Positions 11,225 through 21,885 are shown, numbered from the stretch's first letter. The stretch: DNA of 64,000 bases from Myoxocephalus aenaeus (GCA_038501785.1 JBAMJR010000151.1:4016501-4080500); one strand, 5' to 3'. The notes: generated by a model from the sequence alone, not told the origin. Translations and numbers: made by a program.

Positions 11225-14200
11225 CGTAGTTGGGAGGATTTAACATTTTATGAATCAAATCTGCCTTAGCTTCTTTGATCCCCAGTATCTCTATGGCTGC
11301 CTCTACAATTGTCTTAATTCTATCACTTTTTTTCTTTTGTTGGATTGCCAAATTCATAGTTTTGCAGATGAAGGCCACAAAGCACATTTTGTCAACAATT
11401 AGCGTGTCCTCATTTATCTCTGTTATGCATGGATTCAACTCTGTTTGACTCTGAATTGGGACCAGAGGAAGGGCCACAGGGGGTTGTCTTTCCCCGGCTT
11501 CCTTCATGAGTGTTTCCCTGTGCGTTACTTTATCCTTCTCCTTCACCTTTTTAACTGCTTCCGCATAGGACACCTGATTGAGTATTTTATATTTCTGCAC
11601 TTCCTTTGCTTGTATTTGAATTGGGCATCCTCCAAATGCGGCGCTGTGTTCACCTCCACAGTTACAGCATTTAATTTTTACATTTTGGCCACACAGAATC
11701 AGAATCAGAAACCGTTTATTCGCCAGGAATGTTTTCACACAAACGAGGAATTTTTTGAGGCGGAAGGTGCATACATACATTGGACATGGACATGGGACGT
11801 AAGACGAGACAATCAACAATCAACGAAAACAACAGTGCAATTGGAATATGTGTAAGATAAGCAAGTGCTCAGTTAATGTGAATGTACGTTAAAGTGACAT
11901 GTGTATTTAAGTTAAAAGTGTATGTTAAAGTGACGAGTGTTTAAGTATGCGGTGTGCAGAGGAGTGAATGGTAAGAGAAATAAAAATAAAGAAGAGAAAA
12001 TAAAAATAAAAATTATTTTTCAAAAATAAAAAAATTAAAATTAAAATAGCTGGGGGTGACAGACAGACAGTGGGGTCAGTGAGGGACCCGAGCCCCATTG
12101 ATGAGCCCGACTGCTGACGGGAAGAAACTGTGTGGCGTGTGGTCTTGGTCCTGATGGACCTCAGCCTCCTGCCAGAGGGGAGGGACTCGAACAGGATATG
12201 TCCAGGGTGAGAGGGGTCAGCTGCAATCTTCCTAGCTCGCCTCAGAGTCCTGGAGGCGAACAAGTCCTGGAGGGACGGCAGACTACAGCCAATCACCCTC
12301 TCAGCAGAGCGGATGATGCGCTGCAGCCTGGCCTTGTCCTTGGCAGTGACTGCGGTGTGCCAGACGGTGATGGAGGAGCAGAGGATGGACTCAACGATGG
12401 CAGTGTAGAAGTGCACCATCATTTTCATCGGCAGGTTGAACTTCTTCAGCTGCCTCAGGAAGAACATCCTCTGCTGGGCCTTCTTGGCGATGGAGCTGAT
12501 GTTCAGTTCCCACTTGAGGTCCTGGGAAATGATGGAGCCCAGGAAGCGGAAGGACTCCACAGCGTCGACGGGGGAGTCACACAGGATGAGAGGGGCGGGT
12601 GGGGCTGCGTTCTTTCTGAAGTCCACAACCATCTCCACTGTCTTCAGAGCGTTGAGCTCCAGGTTGTTCTGGCTGCACCAGGTCTCCAGGTGGTCAGTCT
12701 CCCACCTGTAGGCGGACTCGTCCCCACCAGAGATGAGTCCAATGAGGGTGGTGTCATCCGCGAACTTCAGGAGCTTGACGGACTGGTGACTGGAGGTGCA
12801 GCTGTTGGTGTACAGCGAGAAGAGCAGAGGGGAAAGAACGCAGCCTTGGGGGGAACCGGTGCTGGTGGTCCGAGAGCCTGAGACGCGTTTCCCCAACCTC
12901 ACTTGCTGCTTCCTGTCAGTCAGGAAGTCTGTGATCCACCTGCAGGTGGAGTCGGGCACGTGCAGCTGGGAGAGCTTGTCCTGCAGCAGAGATGGGATGA
13001 TGGTGTTGAAGGCAGAGCTGAAGTCCACGAACAGGATCCTGGCGTAGGTTCCTGGGGAGTCCAGTTGCTGGAGGATGTAGTGGAGGGCCATGTTGACAGC
13101 ATCGTCTACAGACCTGTTGGCCCTGTAGGCGAACTGCAGAGGGTCCAGGAGTGGGTCAGTCAGGGTTTTGAGGTGGGACAGGACCAGGCGCTCAAAAGAC
13201 TTCATGACCACAGAGGTCAGGGCGACGGGCCTGTAGTCATTGAGTCCTGTGATCCTGGGTTTCTTGGGGACGGGGATGATGGTGGAGGCCTTGAAGCAGG
13301 CTGGCACGTGGCATGTCTCCAGGGAGGTGTTGAAGATCTCAGTGAACACCGGAGACAGCTGATCAGCACAGTGCTTCAGGGTGGAGGGGGAGACAGAGTC
13401 CGGGCCCGCTGCTTTGCGGGGGTTCTGCTTTTTGAAGAGCCTGTTGACGTCCCTCTCCAGAATAGTGAGGGTCGTCGCTGGGGAGGCGTGAGCCTCCGAT
13501 GGGCTGGGGGAGGGGGAGATGATGGTCTTTCCATACTCATGCTCGCCTCCACATCTTGCACATCTCTGCTTCCCCTTGCATTGCCCTGCCGTATGTCCCA
13601 TTCTTTGGCACTTGAAGCATCTTAATGGAGCTGGTATAAATTCTCTTACATCATAGCTCATATATCCTATTCTTATTTTCTTGGCTAGGACCTTTTCGAA
13701 CTCAAGCAGCACTGATAGGCTATCAGTTTTCTTTCCATCTCGATTTATTTGCAGTCTAGAAGCTTTCACTACCTTCCCTCTTTTCGCTTCCTGGATAATC
13801 TCCTCTATTGACATTGACAGTGGCACATCCTGAATAACACCCCTCAGTTTAGACGCACTCCCTGGAATATGACTGCTGATCCTTTCCCCGTTCAATGTTT
13901 CAGCTCTGAGGATCTTCTCCCTTTGCCTTTGATCTGAAGCAAAGATCAGCAGTCGCCTATTACTTAAAAACTTGGCAAACTTAATCTTTCCTATTTCTTT
14001 TTCTATTGCTTTGGTCAGTTTTAACGGATGATAGTGAGCCCCTTCATTTTTTAACGCAATCACCACTTTCCATTCCGCTGTTTCATCCTCTTTCCTCCCA
14101 CTTGCTCCATTAGCCTTCGCTTTTTTACTCCCCTTGCCGAACTCATTTCCGGAGTGGTCAGAACACTCGCTCCAATCTCTCCTCTTTCTGTTAGCTTCTT

Positions 14201-14243
14201 GCCATTGCATTTCATCTCGCTCGACATCTGTACTGTCACCCAT
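11208..14243 (-). pseudogene. I-type LINE ORF1 (zinc-knuckle nucleic-acid-binding protein), split by an L2-like LINE
   Basis: The likely start is the ATG at 14243 (MGDSTDVERDEMQWQ). The product is lysine-rich, then has a first zinc knuckle CFKCQRMGHTAGQC and a second beginning CARCGGEHEYGKC. The frame is interrupted at about 13527, just after GEHEYG-K, and resumes at 11693 with CGQNVKIKCCNCGGEH, giving a third Cys-rich knuckle, and ends NYDGQGD at 11208. Such proteins bind the LINE RNA. Apart from the insertion I see no frame break. Fortuitously the inserted LINE is open in the same frame, producing a long apparent fusion frame that should not be taken as a gene. Confidence 0.85.
11694..13527 (-). 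mobile_element. 5'-truncated CR1/L2-like LINE inside ORF1 of the I-type LINE
   Basis: On the minus strand it encodes the C-terminal two thirds of an RT: NDYRPVALTSVVMKSFERLV, LQFAYRANRSVDDAV, GSPQGCVLSPLLFSLY, catalytic FADDTTLIGLISGG, then QAQRM-like and RRLRSIRTKTTRH motifs, ending near 12060. The 3' tail is a GATTCT repeat at 11694-11708 directly abutting the host LINE codons TGT GGC CAA AAT. The RT frame is open from the 5' junction onward, so this insertion is young. No clear target duplication is visible; at most one base of the host appears lost. The clade (CR1, L2 or Rex1/Babar) is inferred from the protein only. Confidence 0.85.
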
Positions 14244-14609
14244 ATTATCTGCATTCACGGTACAGTTGCTGCTAACCACAAAATTCCGCTCTCCTCTCGA
14301 CGTCCACCACTTTTCCACACAACTTGATTCGTCGCCGCTGCACGCTGTTCTCCACCCCCCGGCTCCGCGTCACCGTAATCCAACACTTCCGGTTGTTTAC
14401 CGTCAGCAACTTGACTGTATTCAAGTTCCACTTTGTTAAAGTCCTTTCACTGAGACCCCCGCCCCGAACTCTTCCGACTTCCTCCTTTTAAAATGGCCGA
14501 CGTCACGCTGATTGGCCCTCCGCAGGTGGCAACCAATTAGTCGATTGGACAACCTGTGGGGGAAAACAAGAGAGGAGGGGAGAGCACAACCCTGACATGT
14601 AACATTGAC

Positions 14610-15776
14610 AAAGACATTTCCTTTTTATTTGAAACTAATTCCAGTCAGTAAATAGGTATCTTCAGGCATCGGGCCTCCGACACACCACAGGCTGCTGCAG
14701 CGATGTAGCCTAAAGTGTTTAGAATCCCGTAATCAGTCACAGGCTCAAACTCTACAATAATTAATATCAGCCAAAGAAAATCGCTCAAAAATAAAACAAA
14801 GCTTCAAACGCTTTCTCTCTTTGTCTTACAAAACCGTATCTCTGGTAGCATTGAGAGTCGCTGAAAGCAATAAGAGTGACGATGAGGTGTTCATGGGGGC
14901 ATTTGCTTTGCATGTGATAGTTCTGAATGCCAGCGTAATACTACGTTTGCAATCACCTTTTCTCAGTTTGGTAATTAGAGAAGCTTTAACCATCATTTTA
15001 CTTTTTTTGCAACATGAGGCATTATCCTTAATCGCCTACGCACATCTTTCATTTTTTTCTTCTTCGGAACAGCGTGTTCCAGCCCTTCAAGCGTTTGGAC
15101 TGCAATGTGATGACTTTACGCTGACGTAGATGTAGATCTCGGGTGCTACATGTGCTTCCCACTGAAAAACTTTGAGAATCATTTGTGAGCTTTATCGGAT
15201 GTGGTGAAGTTTGTCTGGACAGCAAGCCACACAATGGTGAGATTTATGCCTGATCAAAAGTGTGCTCTGTTAGTTTCCATCTTCCACCTCCAATGAAGAG
15301 CAGCACACAGCCACTTCCCCAAGCTTTGGCTCATCCAAATACATTCATACTGGGTTTTGTGATACATGTCAGACGGTCTGAAGGGTATACTACCATATCA
15401 GCAGAGCAATACTGTAATGTCAGCAGACTTTAGGACAAGTAGGCTTTTTCTTGAAATAAAACCTCTAAAAGACATTTCCACCATAAATTGGTGCATTCAA
15501 ATTCACCAGAAATGCAGAAAATGTTTGATGCTCAATTTCTTAAGAGATGACACCAACGTAATAGATAAGCCCCCCAATGTTGAAACGAAACAGTCACACT
15601 TGTGTGATTGACATTGTATTTGTTTAACACTGATAGTAAATATATTCATTTTTGTGCTGACTGGGAAACTATGATATTACAACTTTCCAGTTAAATCAAA
15701 TGCTATTTGGCATTTAATGACACACCTTCTTAATGGTATAACAAAGAACTATCAACATTACTATTCAGGGGTGACA
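14610..15776. other. Intergenic, no feature recognised
   Basis: Open frames here are short and resemble no family. No repeat termini, splice sites with coding homology or RNA genes could be supported. Confidence 0.5.
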
Positions 15777-15909
15777 CTTTACCACAGAGGTGGGCAAACT
15801 ACGGCCCGCCGAGTATTAATATATGGCCCGCCGAGTATTATAATTATTATAACATTAAAAAAATATATTAAAGTTTTTTATTTTAAATAATTATAAGTTA
15901 TAGTAAAGA

Positions 15910-16221
15910 CCGCTGTAGCGCTTCTCCGTTCCCAAGTTCAGTTTCCCGAAGCACGATGACCACAACAGACCAGCGTTGATGTTTCTTCATGCTTATTTAT
16001 TGCACAGCGCTCTTTTAGGCTTTTCATGTGTGTTCTGCTGCAGCAGAAAGACGCTGTAATGCCTTCTGCTGCACACACGGCTCTGCTGCAGAAGAACACA
16101 CACACAAAAAGCCTAAAAGAGGGCTGTGCAATAAATAAGCATGAAGAAACATTGATGCTGGTCTGTTGCCATCATTGTGCTTTGGGAAAATCAAGTCGGG
16201 AACAGAGAGGCGTTACAGCAG
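15910..16221. repeat. Internal inverted repeat of the hAT element, arms about 135 bp
   Basis: Left arm about 15910-16046 and right arm about 16083-16221 are near-complementary; the clearest block is CTTCATGCTTATTTATTGCA on the left, inverted on the right. A spacer of about 36 bp separates them, so the single strand could fold into a long hairpin. The arms differ by scattered substitutions. Confidence 0.85.
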
Positions 16222-16613
16222 TTTTTACGTGCCGTGCGGACCGCTGCCTGCCGTGTTCTGCTGAACTAGAGCGCACACACAACACTTGCAATTCCACCCC
16301 TCCCCCACTGATCCCACAGACAAAAGCTCCACTTCTTAGCGGTCAGAATCCTTTTTAATTATGTCGTAAAGCGTTAACTTTAGAAGAATTACAGTAATAT
16401 GAATCACTTTCTGTCGCCGGAGACAGGGTTTGTACTACAACAGTTTTAGAGTTGTAAAATGAACTGACAGCTGCATGCAGAGTATTTTTCCTCAGTATAA
16501 CTAACATAACTAACGCACATTCGACCCACGGAACTGCGCCACCCTGCGCGCTCATGTCATGTGACATATAGGGTTCTGTCTGTCAGCCTCCTGCATTGAT
16601 CCCTTCTGTCACA

Positions 16614-16690
16614 ATGAGTGGACCCAAGAAAAGAAAAGTCGACAGTGAGTGCAGAGTCTTTAATGAGGAGTGGACTGCTAAGTATTTTTT
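16614..16690 (+). pseudogene. hAT transposase N-terminal remnant
   Basis: Starts MSGPKKRKVDSECRVFNEEW and continues TAKYF, which resembles the N-terminus of vertebrate hAT transposases and their domesticated relatives, just ahead of the usual zinc-finger (BED-type) region. The sequence is lost after about 16690, where the frame runs into noncoding element sequence. PKKRKV is a classical monopartite nuclear-localisation motif. Only about 25 residues remain, so no function is expected. Confidence 0.7.
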
Positions 16691-16830
16691 TTGGGTCCTA
16701 AACATTGTCCTCCCGTAACAGGTTCACACAAACACTCTCCATCCATCTGATACTGGCCCGGCCCGTCTGTCAAATTTTTTAATTCAATGTGGCCCCTGAG
16801 CCAAAAAGTTTGCCCACCCCTGCTTTACCA

Positions 16831-17915
16831 CCTACCATTAATTAAACTGTAGGTGGTAAGGAAACTGGATAGCAGAGCGTTGCCCAAAAAAGGTTGAGAA
16901 GCACCGTTTTAGTGCCTCTTCATCCCTATGCAGGGTAGACCGTCTGTCCCACTATTGTCACCACAAACCCCTTTTCTACAAAAACTGAACAAATATTTAT
17001 GTTTATCAACATCTTAGTTTACAAATAGATTTGCATCATTATAAAATACAGAATAGTGGTGGAAGACTGCAAAAACATTTCAGAGGAATTTGCTACTTTT
17101 GGCTGCATGACATCACACTGAAATGTATAAATGCATGTATCAAATAGATACATGACCTACACACCTCCAATGTAGCGATACAAATTGAGACTTTATGCAG
17201 TCTTTCATAGCAATTTACTTATCACAAATGTGTCACAGCTTGCATTAAATGTTCCAAAAAGGAATAAGACTGCTTCACAACAAGCAGCCCCAACACACTA
17301 AATGCTTTATCCAGGCAAAGACAATGCGTTGCACTTTTCACTGCAAACATTTTGAAACGTCATTTCAGGAATGTCACAGGTGTTCCAATTATTAACTATG
17401 GCTCTGTGCTACTCAAGAGTCTCAGTCTGCAAGGACATGTGACAGTGAGCCAACATGTCCATCTAGGAACCTTAGACCGAAGCAGCTAAACGGAATTCAG
17501 CCATTATTCATGTCATTCATTAACACTTGTGCTTTTCATTTCCCCACAGTGACATGTCAAAATGTCTTCCACGACAAAGTATAGCATAAGTTAGAATTCT
17601 GCTCATAAGCAAGCACAGCAGCCACTTTATATCAGGAAAGAGAAGAGTGGTCAGAGAAAAGGAGGGTGTCACTGTCCTTCATGGTGGCAAAATCTTCAAT
17701 AACCACATAATTTACCGTTGGACTGGAGCTCTCCCACAAGAGGAGTCCATTGATATTTTGGCCACCTCTCTCCTGTCCACAGGTTTCCAACTAGGCCCAT
17801 GTCACCTGTTTTCACTGTGGTGCACATCCAGTCCAAGAAAAGTAGCCCCCAATCATTTTGTACTGTTCAGGTAATCCGGAAGGCCTTTTTTTTGCTGCCA
17901 AGTACTGCAGATTTT
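16831..17915. other. Intergenic, no gene recognised
   Basis: Contains a short inverted repeat TACCACCTAC / GTAGGTGGTA (16826-16835 and 16850-16859) that overlaps the hAT target duplication. The rest shows no coding or repeat signal I can support. Confidence 0.5.
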
Positions 17916-17996
17916 CTAGCTGTCAGTGTAGGAAATACTCAAACAGGGATTGCACCCAAATGCAGAGCGGTGAGGAGGGCTGCATGATTACTAGTT

Positions 17997-18056
17997 CTTC
18001 TTCTTGTTTTTAGGCGGATGGCATCTAAAAAACGGTGCATTACCGCCACCTACTTT
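17997..18056 (-). mobile_element. LINE 3'-end stub fused to the kinesin retrocopy
   Basis: About 60 bp that match the last 60 bp of the LINE copies ending at 21886 and 23552: the (GAA) tail, the segment GGCGGATGGCATC and the box GGTGCATTACCGCCACCTAC. Kinesin coding sequence begins directly behind it. This is the part of the LINE RNA that its reverse transcriptase would copy first. Confidence 0.85.
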
Positions 18057-19360
18057 GGGGAGTTCAGGTCCTCCGGACGCGACATCTCTTCCACAGTCCA
18101 CTGCTTGAGAAGTTTGGGCCTGTGCCAGCTGCTCCTTCAGCTTCTTCACCTCAGCTTGTAACTGCCTCACATTTCCCTGCGTGTCTTCATTGATAACGGC
18201 CTTATTCTTGATCAACTTTGCTCTCTGAGCAAACTGCAAGGTGGACAGCGTTTCTCCAAAACACTTTGAACCAGGGTGTACATTGGCTATGATGTAAGTC
18301 TTTGCATTTCCTCCAAGAGAGTCCCTTAACAAGAAGGTGAGTTTAGAATCTCTGTAGCAGATGTGGCGGTTCTTCCCATTGGATACATCGACCAGTGCCA
18401 TTATCACCTGACCGAGACACATGAGGGAGCGATTGATACTGCTGGCCTCCTTGAGTCTAGAGCCTTCTGTGTGTGTCTCTTTCTGCCTCTCAGACCCTGC
18501 CAGGTCTACCAGGTTCAACTGAGACATCCGGATGTTCACCATTTCATTGAGAGTCTCTTTGGACTCAAGTCATGGTGAACACTGCGTGAGATCTAGAAGA
18601 CTCTCGGTTCATGGAGGTGGAGGCCACTCGTCGATTACGCCAGCCCATAGACAGCACCTGGTAGGCTTCGGCGGCTGATTTGACAAACTTCTCCACAGCT
18701 CCTTCAACAAAAAGACCTTTCTTGATGTTCTCTCTGAGGAAAAGGCTGGCTGAGGCTGTGTCCAGAAGGTCGTAGATTTGTTCATTGTATATCTCAATAA
18801 ATGAACATTTACAAAGGAAACTCTTGGACTGGCCAGACCTTTCCACTTCTCTGTTGATGAGAAAAAACAGGTACTCAAAACTTCGAGGTATAACCCCCCT
18901 TAGTTCATCTGTGAAGTTATTCAAGTCAGATGGTCCAAGCATGGTGAATGTTTTCCCTGAGCCTGTTTGTCCGAAGGCAAATATAGTACCATTGTATCCA
19001 TTGATGCAAGACTCAACAATATTCTTGGCCACACTGGAGAAAACAGAATCCTGAGATGTGTTCATGTCAGCAACATGATCATAAGTGAAGGTTCGTGGTT
19101 CTGGTTTTGATAGCAGACGGATGGTGTTGGGTGAGGTGACTGAGACACAGCTTCTGATCTCCATCTGTGGTCAGAGGTCGTACTCGCACAAAAACTTTGA
19201 TGGAATCACCATCATAGCTGGCACCAAGTAGAGATGAATCGCCAGATCCTTTCCCGCTGGAGTTCATTGTTGACAGGAAAATGTCCAATGTTATGTAGTA
19301 AAGTTAACTCTCCCACCACTGCTATCGAACTGAGCTCTTCCAATCTCCAAAAAAAGTAAG
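18057..19360 (-). pseudogene. kif15: Intronless kif15-like kinesin retrocopy (motor domain), two frameshifts
   Basis: Minus-strand sequence reads without introns from a 5' UTR (about 19360-19268), ATG at 19267 (MNSSGKGSGDSS), IKVFVRVRP, the P-loop GQTGSGKT near 18955, NRESSRSHAVFT (switch I), LVDLAGSERQ (switch II) and YRDSKLTFLLRDSLGGNAKT to the neck/coiled-coil start QAEVKKLKEQLAQ, about 390 residues in all. The DHVAD, FIEIYNEQIYDLLD and GWRNRRVAST blocks match KIF15 (kinesin-12), a spindle motor. Two-base losses near 19141 and near 18558 shift the frame, so no full motor can be made. The 3' two thirds of the mRNA are missing. It lies between a LINE 3' tail upstream and a LINE 3' stub downstream, so it is a retrocopy and not the parent gene. 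Confidence 0.9.
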
Positions 19361-21873
19361 ATTGAATTCTTCTTCTTCGAGGTTTATTGGCGGTTGGCAA
19401 ACAACTGTTTGGTGCATTACCGCCACCAACTGGTATGGAGTGTGGATCAGGATGTCTACAACTTGCCCTATCAACATACAACACTACTAAATAAAATAAC
19501 CAATGACAACCACAACCCACAACAAACAAAAACAACAAAAACAAACAACAACAACAAAAATACCATATGTATACATACTTATACATATATATATAGCTTC
19601 AACAAACCAAATAATAACTACCCAACCAAACTAAATAAACCGAGGTCTCATATTCTTTCAATAATCCTTGTTCTCCTAAGATACTGCAATAGTGCTTTAT
19701 AGCACCCACTGGAGTTTCCTTGCAGCACACATGCCATATCCAGCCGTACCCCCTGCTTGCCGAGGCCTCTAACTACCTGTCTCCTTTCATTCGCATACCT
19801 CTGACAGTGTAGAATAACATGATCGATTGTTTCTACCTGCCCACAATAGTCGCATCTTCCCGTGTCGTGTTTCCCTATTTTCCATAGCATGCTGTTCAGC
19901 CCAGTGTGTCCAAATCGCAGCCTTGAAATGACGGTTTCCTCTCTCCTGTTCCCTCCTGCCCATCTCATTCCCCCCACTTTCCTCTGGACTCTGTACAACC
20001 ATCGCCCTTTTCTGTCATCCTCCCATTGTTTCTGCCACCTTTCATTTAACCTCTTTTTGATAATCCCCTTGGCCTCTGATTTACTGAAGTTCACTTCAAC
20101 TCTTGAGCCACTCTTTGCGGCTTCTTTTGCCGCTCTATCCGCCATTTCATTTCCTTTAACCCCCACATGTGCAGGCACCCATACTAACACCACTGTCATA
20201 CCCATCATTTGAATCCTGTATAATATTTGCTCCATTTCAATAAGGATGTCCGGTCTACTGTCTGAATGACTGTACTGTAAGCTGTCTAGTGATGCACTGG
20301 AGTCTGAACAAATGATCGACCTTAATGGTCTTGTATCCTCTACCCATTGTAGTGCAAACATTATTGCCAGCATTTCCCCTGTGTACACCGATACACCCTC
20401 TGTAATCATTTTCCCTATTTTTATGTTAAATTCTGGCACTATAACTGCTATTCCTACTTTATTTTCTGAATTATTTGATGCGTCTGTGTAGATCTGGACA
20501 TAACTGTGGTAATTGTCGATGTGTGTCTGAATTGTGTGCACATTAACCGTACCCCCTCTATCCTTGTTCTTCTGTTTAAGTAAAGCCAAGTCTACTGTTG
20601 CCTCAGGAAGTATCCACGGTGCTACTGCTGGCAATGGAACTGTTGGACTGAAGTTTAATTTGTCAATGTTCATTTATTTTGCTTTCTGTGCTGCTGTCCA
20701 TCCAAAGCTTCTTGTCTCCCTTCTCTCCTTCTCCCAGCAGGGTCTTAAGGTTTCCTGAGTTGGATGTTCTTCACTGTGGCCCCGAAGATTCGCCCAATAG
20801 GTTAATGCCAACTGCGTTCTCCGTAACTCTAGAGGCATTTCCCCCATTTCCACCTGTAGTGCTGCCGTTGGAGTTGTCTTAAAAGCACCGGTGCATATTC
20901 TCATGGCCTGATATTGGATTTTATCTAATTGTTTTAGTGATGATGTTGCTGCTGACCCATACACCACACACCCATAATCCAATATAGATCGAATTAATCC
21001 AATGTATATCGCTTTCAAAGCAGTTCTATCTGCCCCCCATTCCCTTCCCACCAAACACCTCATATTTAACACTTTCTTACATTTATCCTCTACTTTTTTA
21101 ATATGTACAGCCCATGTGATCCTTTCGTCAAACCACAAACCCAAAAATTTAAAGTGTTTTACCCTTTCCAATTCGTGATTATATAGTTTTAGTTTTACAT
21201 CACTACCAATTTGTCTCCTTGTAAAGAACAGTTTTTTCTGCTGAAAATTTAAAACCCCATTTATATGACCACTCTTCTACTTTACAGATGGCTCTCTGCA
21301 GCTTCTTTACTATGAATTCCACATTTCTTCCCCTCTTCCAAATTGACCCATCATCCGCAAATAGTGATAATCCCATGTCATTTTCTACTTCACTGAACAC
21401 CTCATTTATCATTATGGAAAATAGTAACGGACTGACTATACTCCCTTGAGGAGTTCCGTTTTCGATGCCATACTTTCCTGAATAGCTCTCTCTGACTACT
21501 ATGAATCTGTTTAATAAAAAATATTTTCTCCATCTATACATTCGACCCTTAACACCCAACTTGCACATTCTAATTAATAACCCTTCTCTCCACATCATAT
21601 CATATGCCTTTTCTATGTCAAAGAAGACCACTACCACACTTTCTTTGTTTACTTGTGCTTTTCTAATTTCATGTTCCAAACTTAAAGCCGGATCTATTGT
21701 ATTTCTCCCTTTCCTGAAACCACTCTGATATTTGGATAAATATCCTTTACTTTCTACATGATATGTTAATCTTTCATTTATAATTTTCTCCATTGTTTTG
21801 CAGATATTTGAAGTTAACGCTATTGGTCTATAACTCCCTGGGTTGGTGCACTCTTTACCTGGCTTGTGTATCA
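19361..21873 (-). mobile_element. I-type LINE copy B, 5'-truncated, directly upstream of the kinesin retrocopy
   Basis: Begins within the RT (HKPGKECTNPGSYRPIAL) at 21873 and ends in a 3' UTR with the box GGTGCATTACCGCCACCAAC near 19412-19431 and a (GAA) tail near 19370-19378. Protein blocks: GRNTIDPALS, FFDIEKAYDMMW, GTPQGSIVSPLLF, FADD, then RNase H (IYTDASN, GEMLAI, ICSDSSAS, GNEMAD) and CDYCGQVETIDHVILHC, ending near 19648. A frameshift near 21205 and an in-frame TAA at about 20674 disable it. Its 3' UTR differs from copies C and D, so it is a different subfamily. The tail runs straight into kinesin 5' UTR with no target duplication between them. Confidence 0.88.
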
Positions 21874-21885
21874 TGATTACTAGTT

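Larger units (their letters stand above)
6732..14458 (-). mobile_element. Full-length I-type LINE (I/Nimb-like), with two later insertions
   Basis: A 12-bp direct repeat CCGCCCCGAACT at 6720-6731 and 14459-14470 brackets the element, the 3' (GAA)n tail abuts the left copy, and both flanks belong to the LTR. In sense order it has a 5' region, ORF1 with zinc knuckles, ORF2 with apurinic-type endonuclease, RT, RNase H and a C-terminal Cys-His motif, then a 3' UTR with the box TGCATACCGCCACCTACT. Subtracting the L2-like LINE (11694-13527) and the LTR (9014-9450) leaves about 5.45 kb. The presence of RNase H with a CCHC ORF1 places it in the I superfamily; the exact clade is inferred. Confidence 0.88.
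6251..14604 (-). mobile_element. Solo LTR (about 615 bp), split by a full-length LINE
   Basis: The outer ends are TGTTAC at 6251 and GTAACA ending at 14604, flanked by the exact 5-bp duplication TTGAC at 6246-6250 and 14605-14609. Removing the LINE (6732-14458) and one TSD copy leaves about 615 bp. Read on the minus strand it has promoter-like order: a CCAAT box and a TGACGTC motif near 14500-14515, TTTTAAAAGG near 14486-14495, and an AATAAA near 6359-6364. That order suggests an LTR with U3-R-U5 on the minus strand. No internal retroviral genes flank it, so it is a solo LTR; whether Gypsy or endogenous retrovirus is not decided. Confidence 0.82.
15785..16822 (+). mobile_element. hAT-type DNA transposon, internally deleted (1,038 bp)
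   Basis: Terminal inverted repeats CAGAGGTGGGCAAACT (left) and CAGGGGTGGGCAAACT (right, other strand) are flanked by an exact 8-bp duplication CTTTACCA at 15777-15784 and 16823-16830, the hAT signature. The interior has a large inverted repeat (about 15910-16221) and, at 16614, the start of a transposase reading frame that is soon cut off by a deletion. The element is non-autonomous. Confidence 0.93.

Noticed and set aside
12132..13625. Long plus-strand reading frames (249 and 240 residues)
   Set aside because: They are antisense shadows of the L2-like LINE RT, glycine- and valine-rich without family resemblance.
11925..14318. A single 797-residue zinc-knuckle/RT protein gene
   Set aside because: The frame is two unrelated LINEs joined by insertion; the true ORF1 resumes at 11693 and the RT part belongs to another family.
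17991..19288. A functional kif15 gene
   Set aside because: Intronless, truncated after the motor domain, two frameshifts, and fused to LINE ends within a target duplication.
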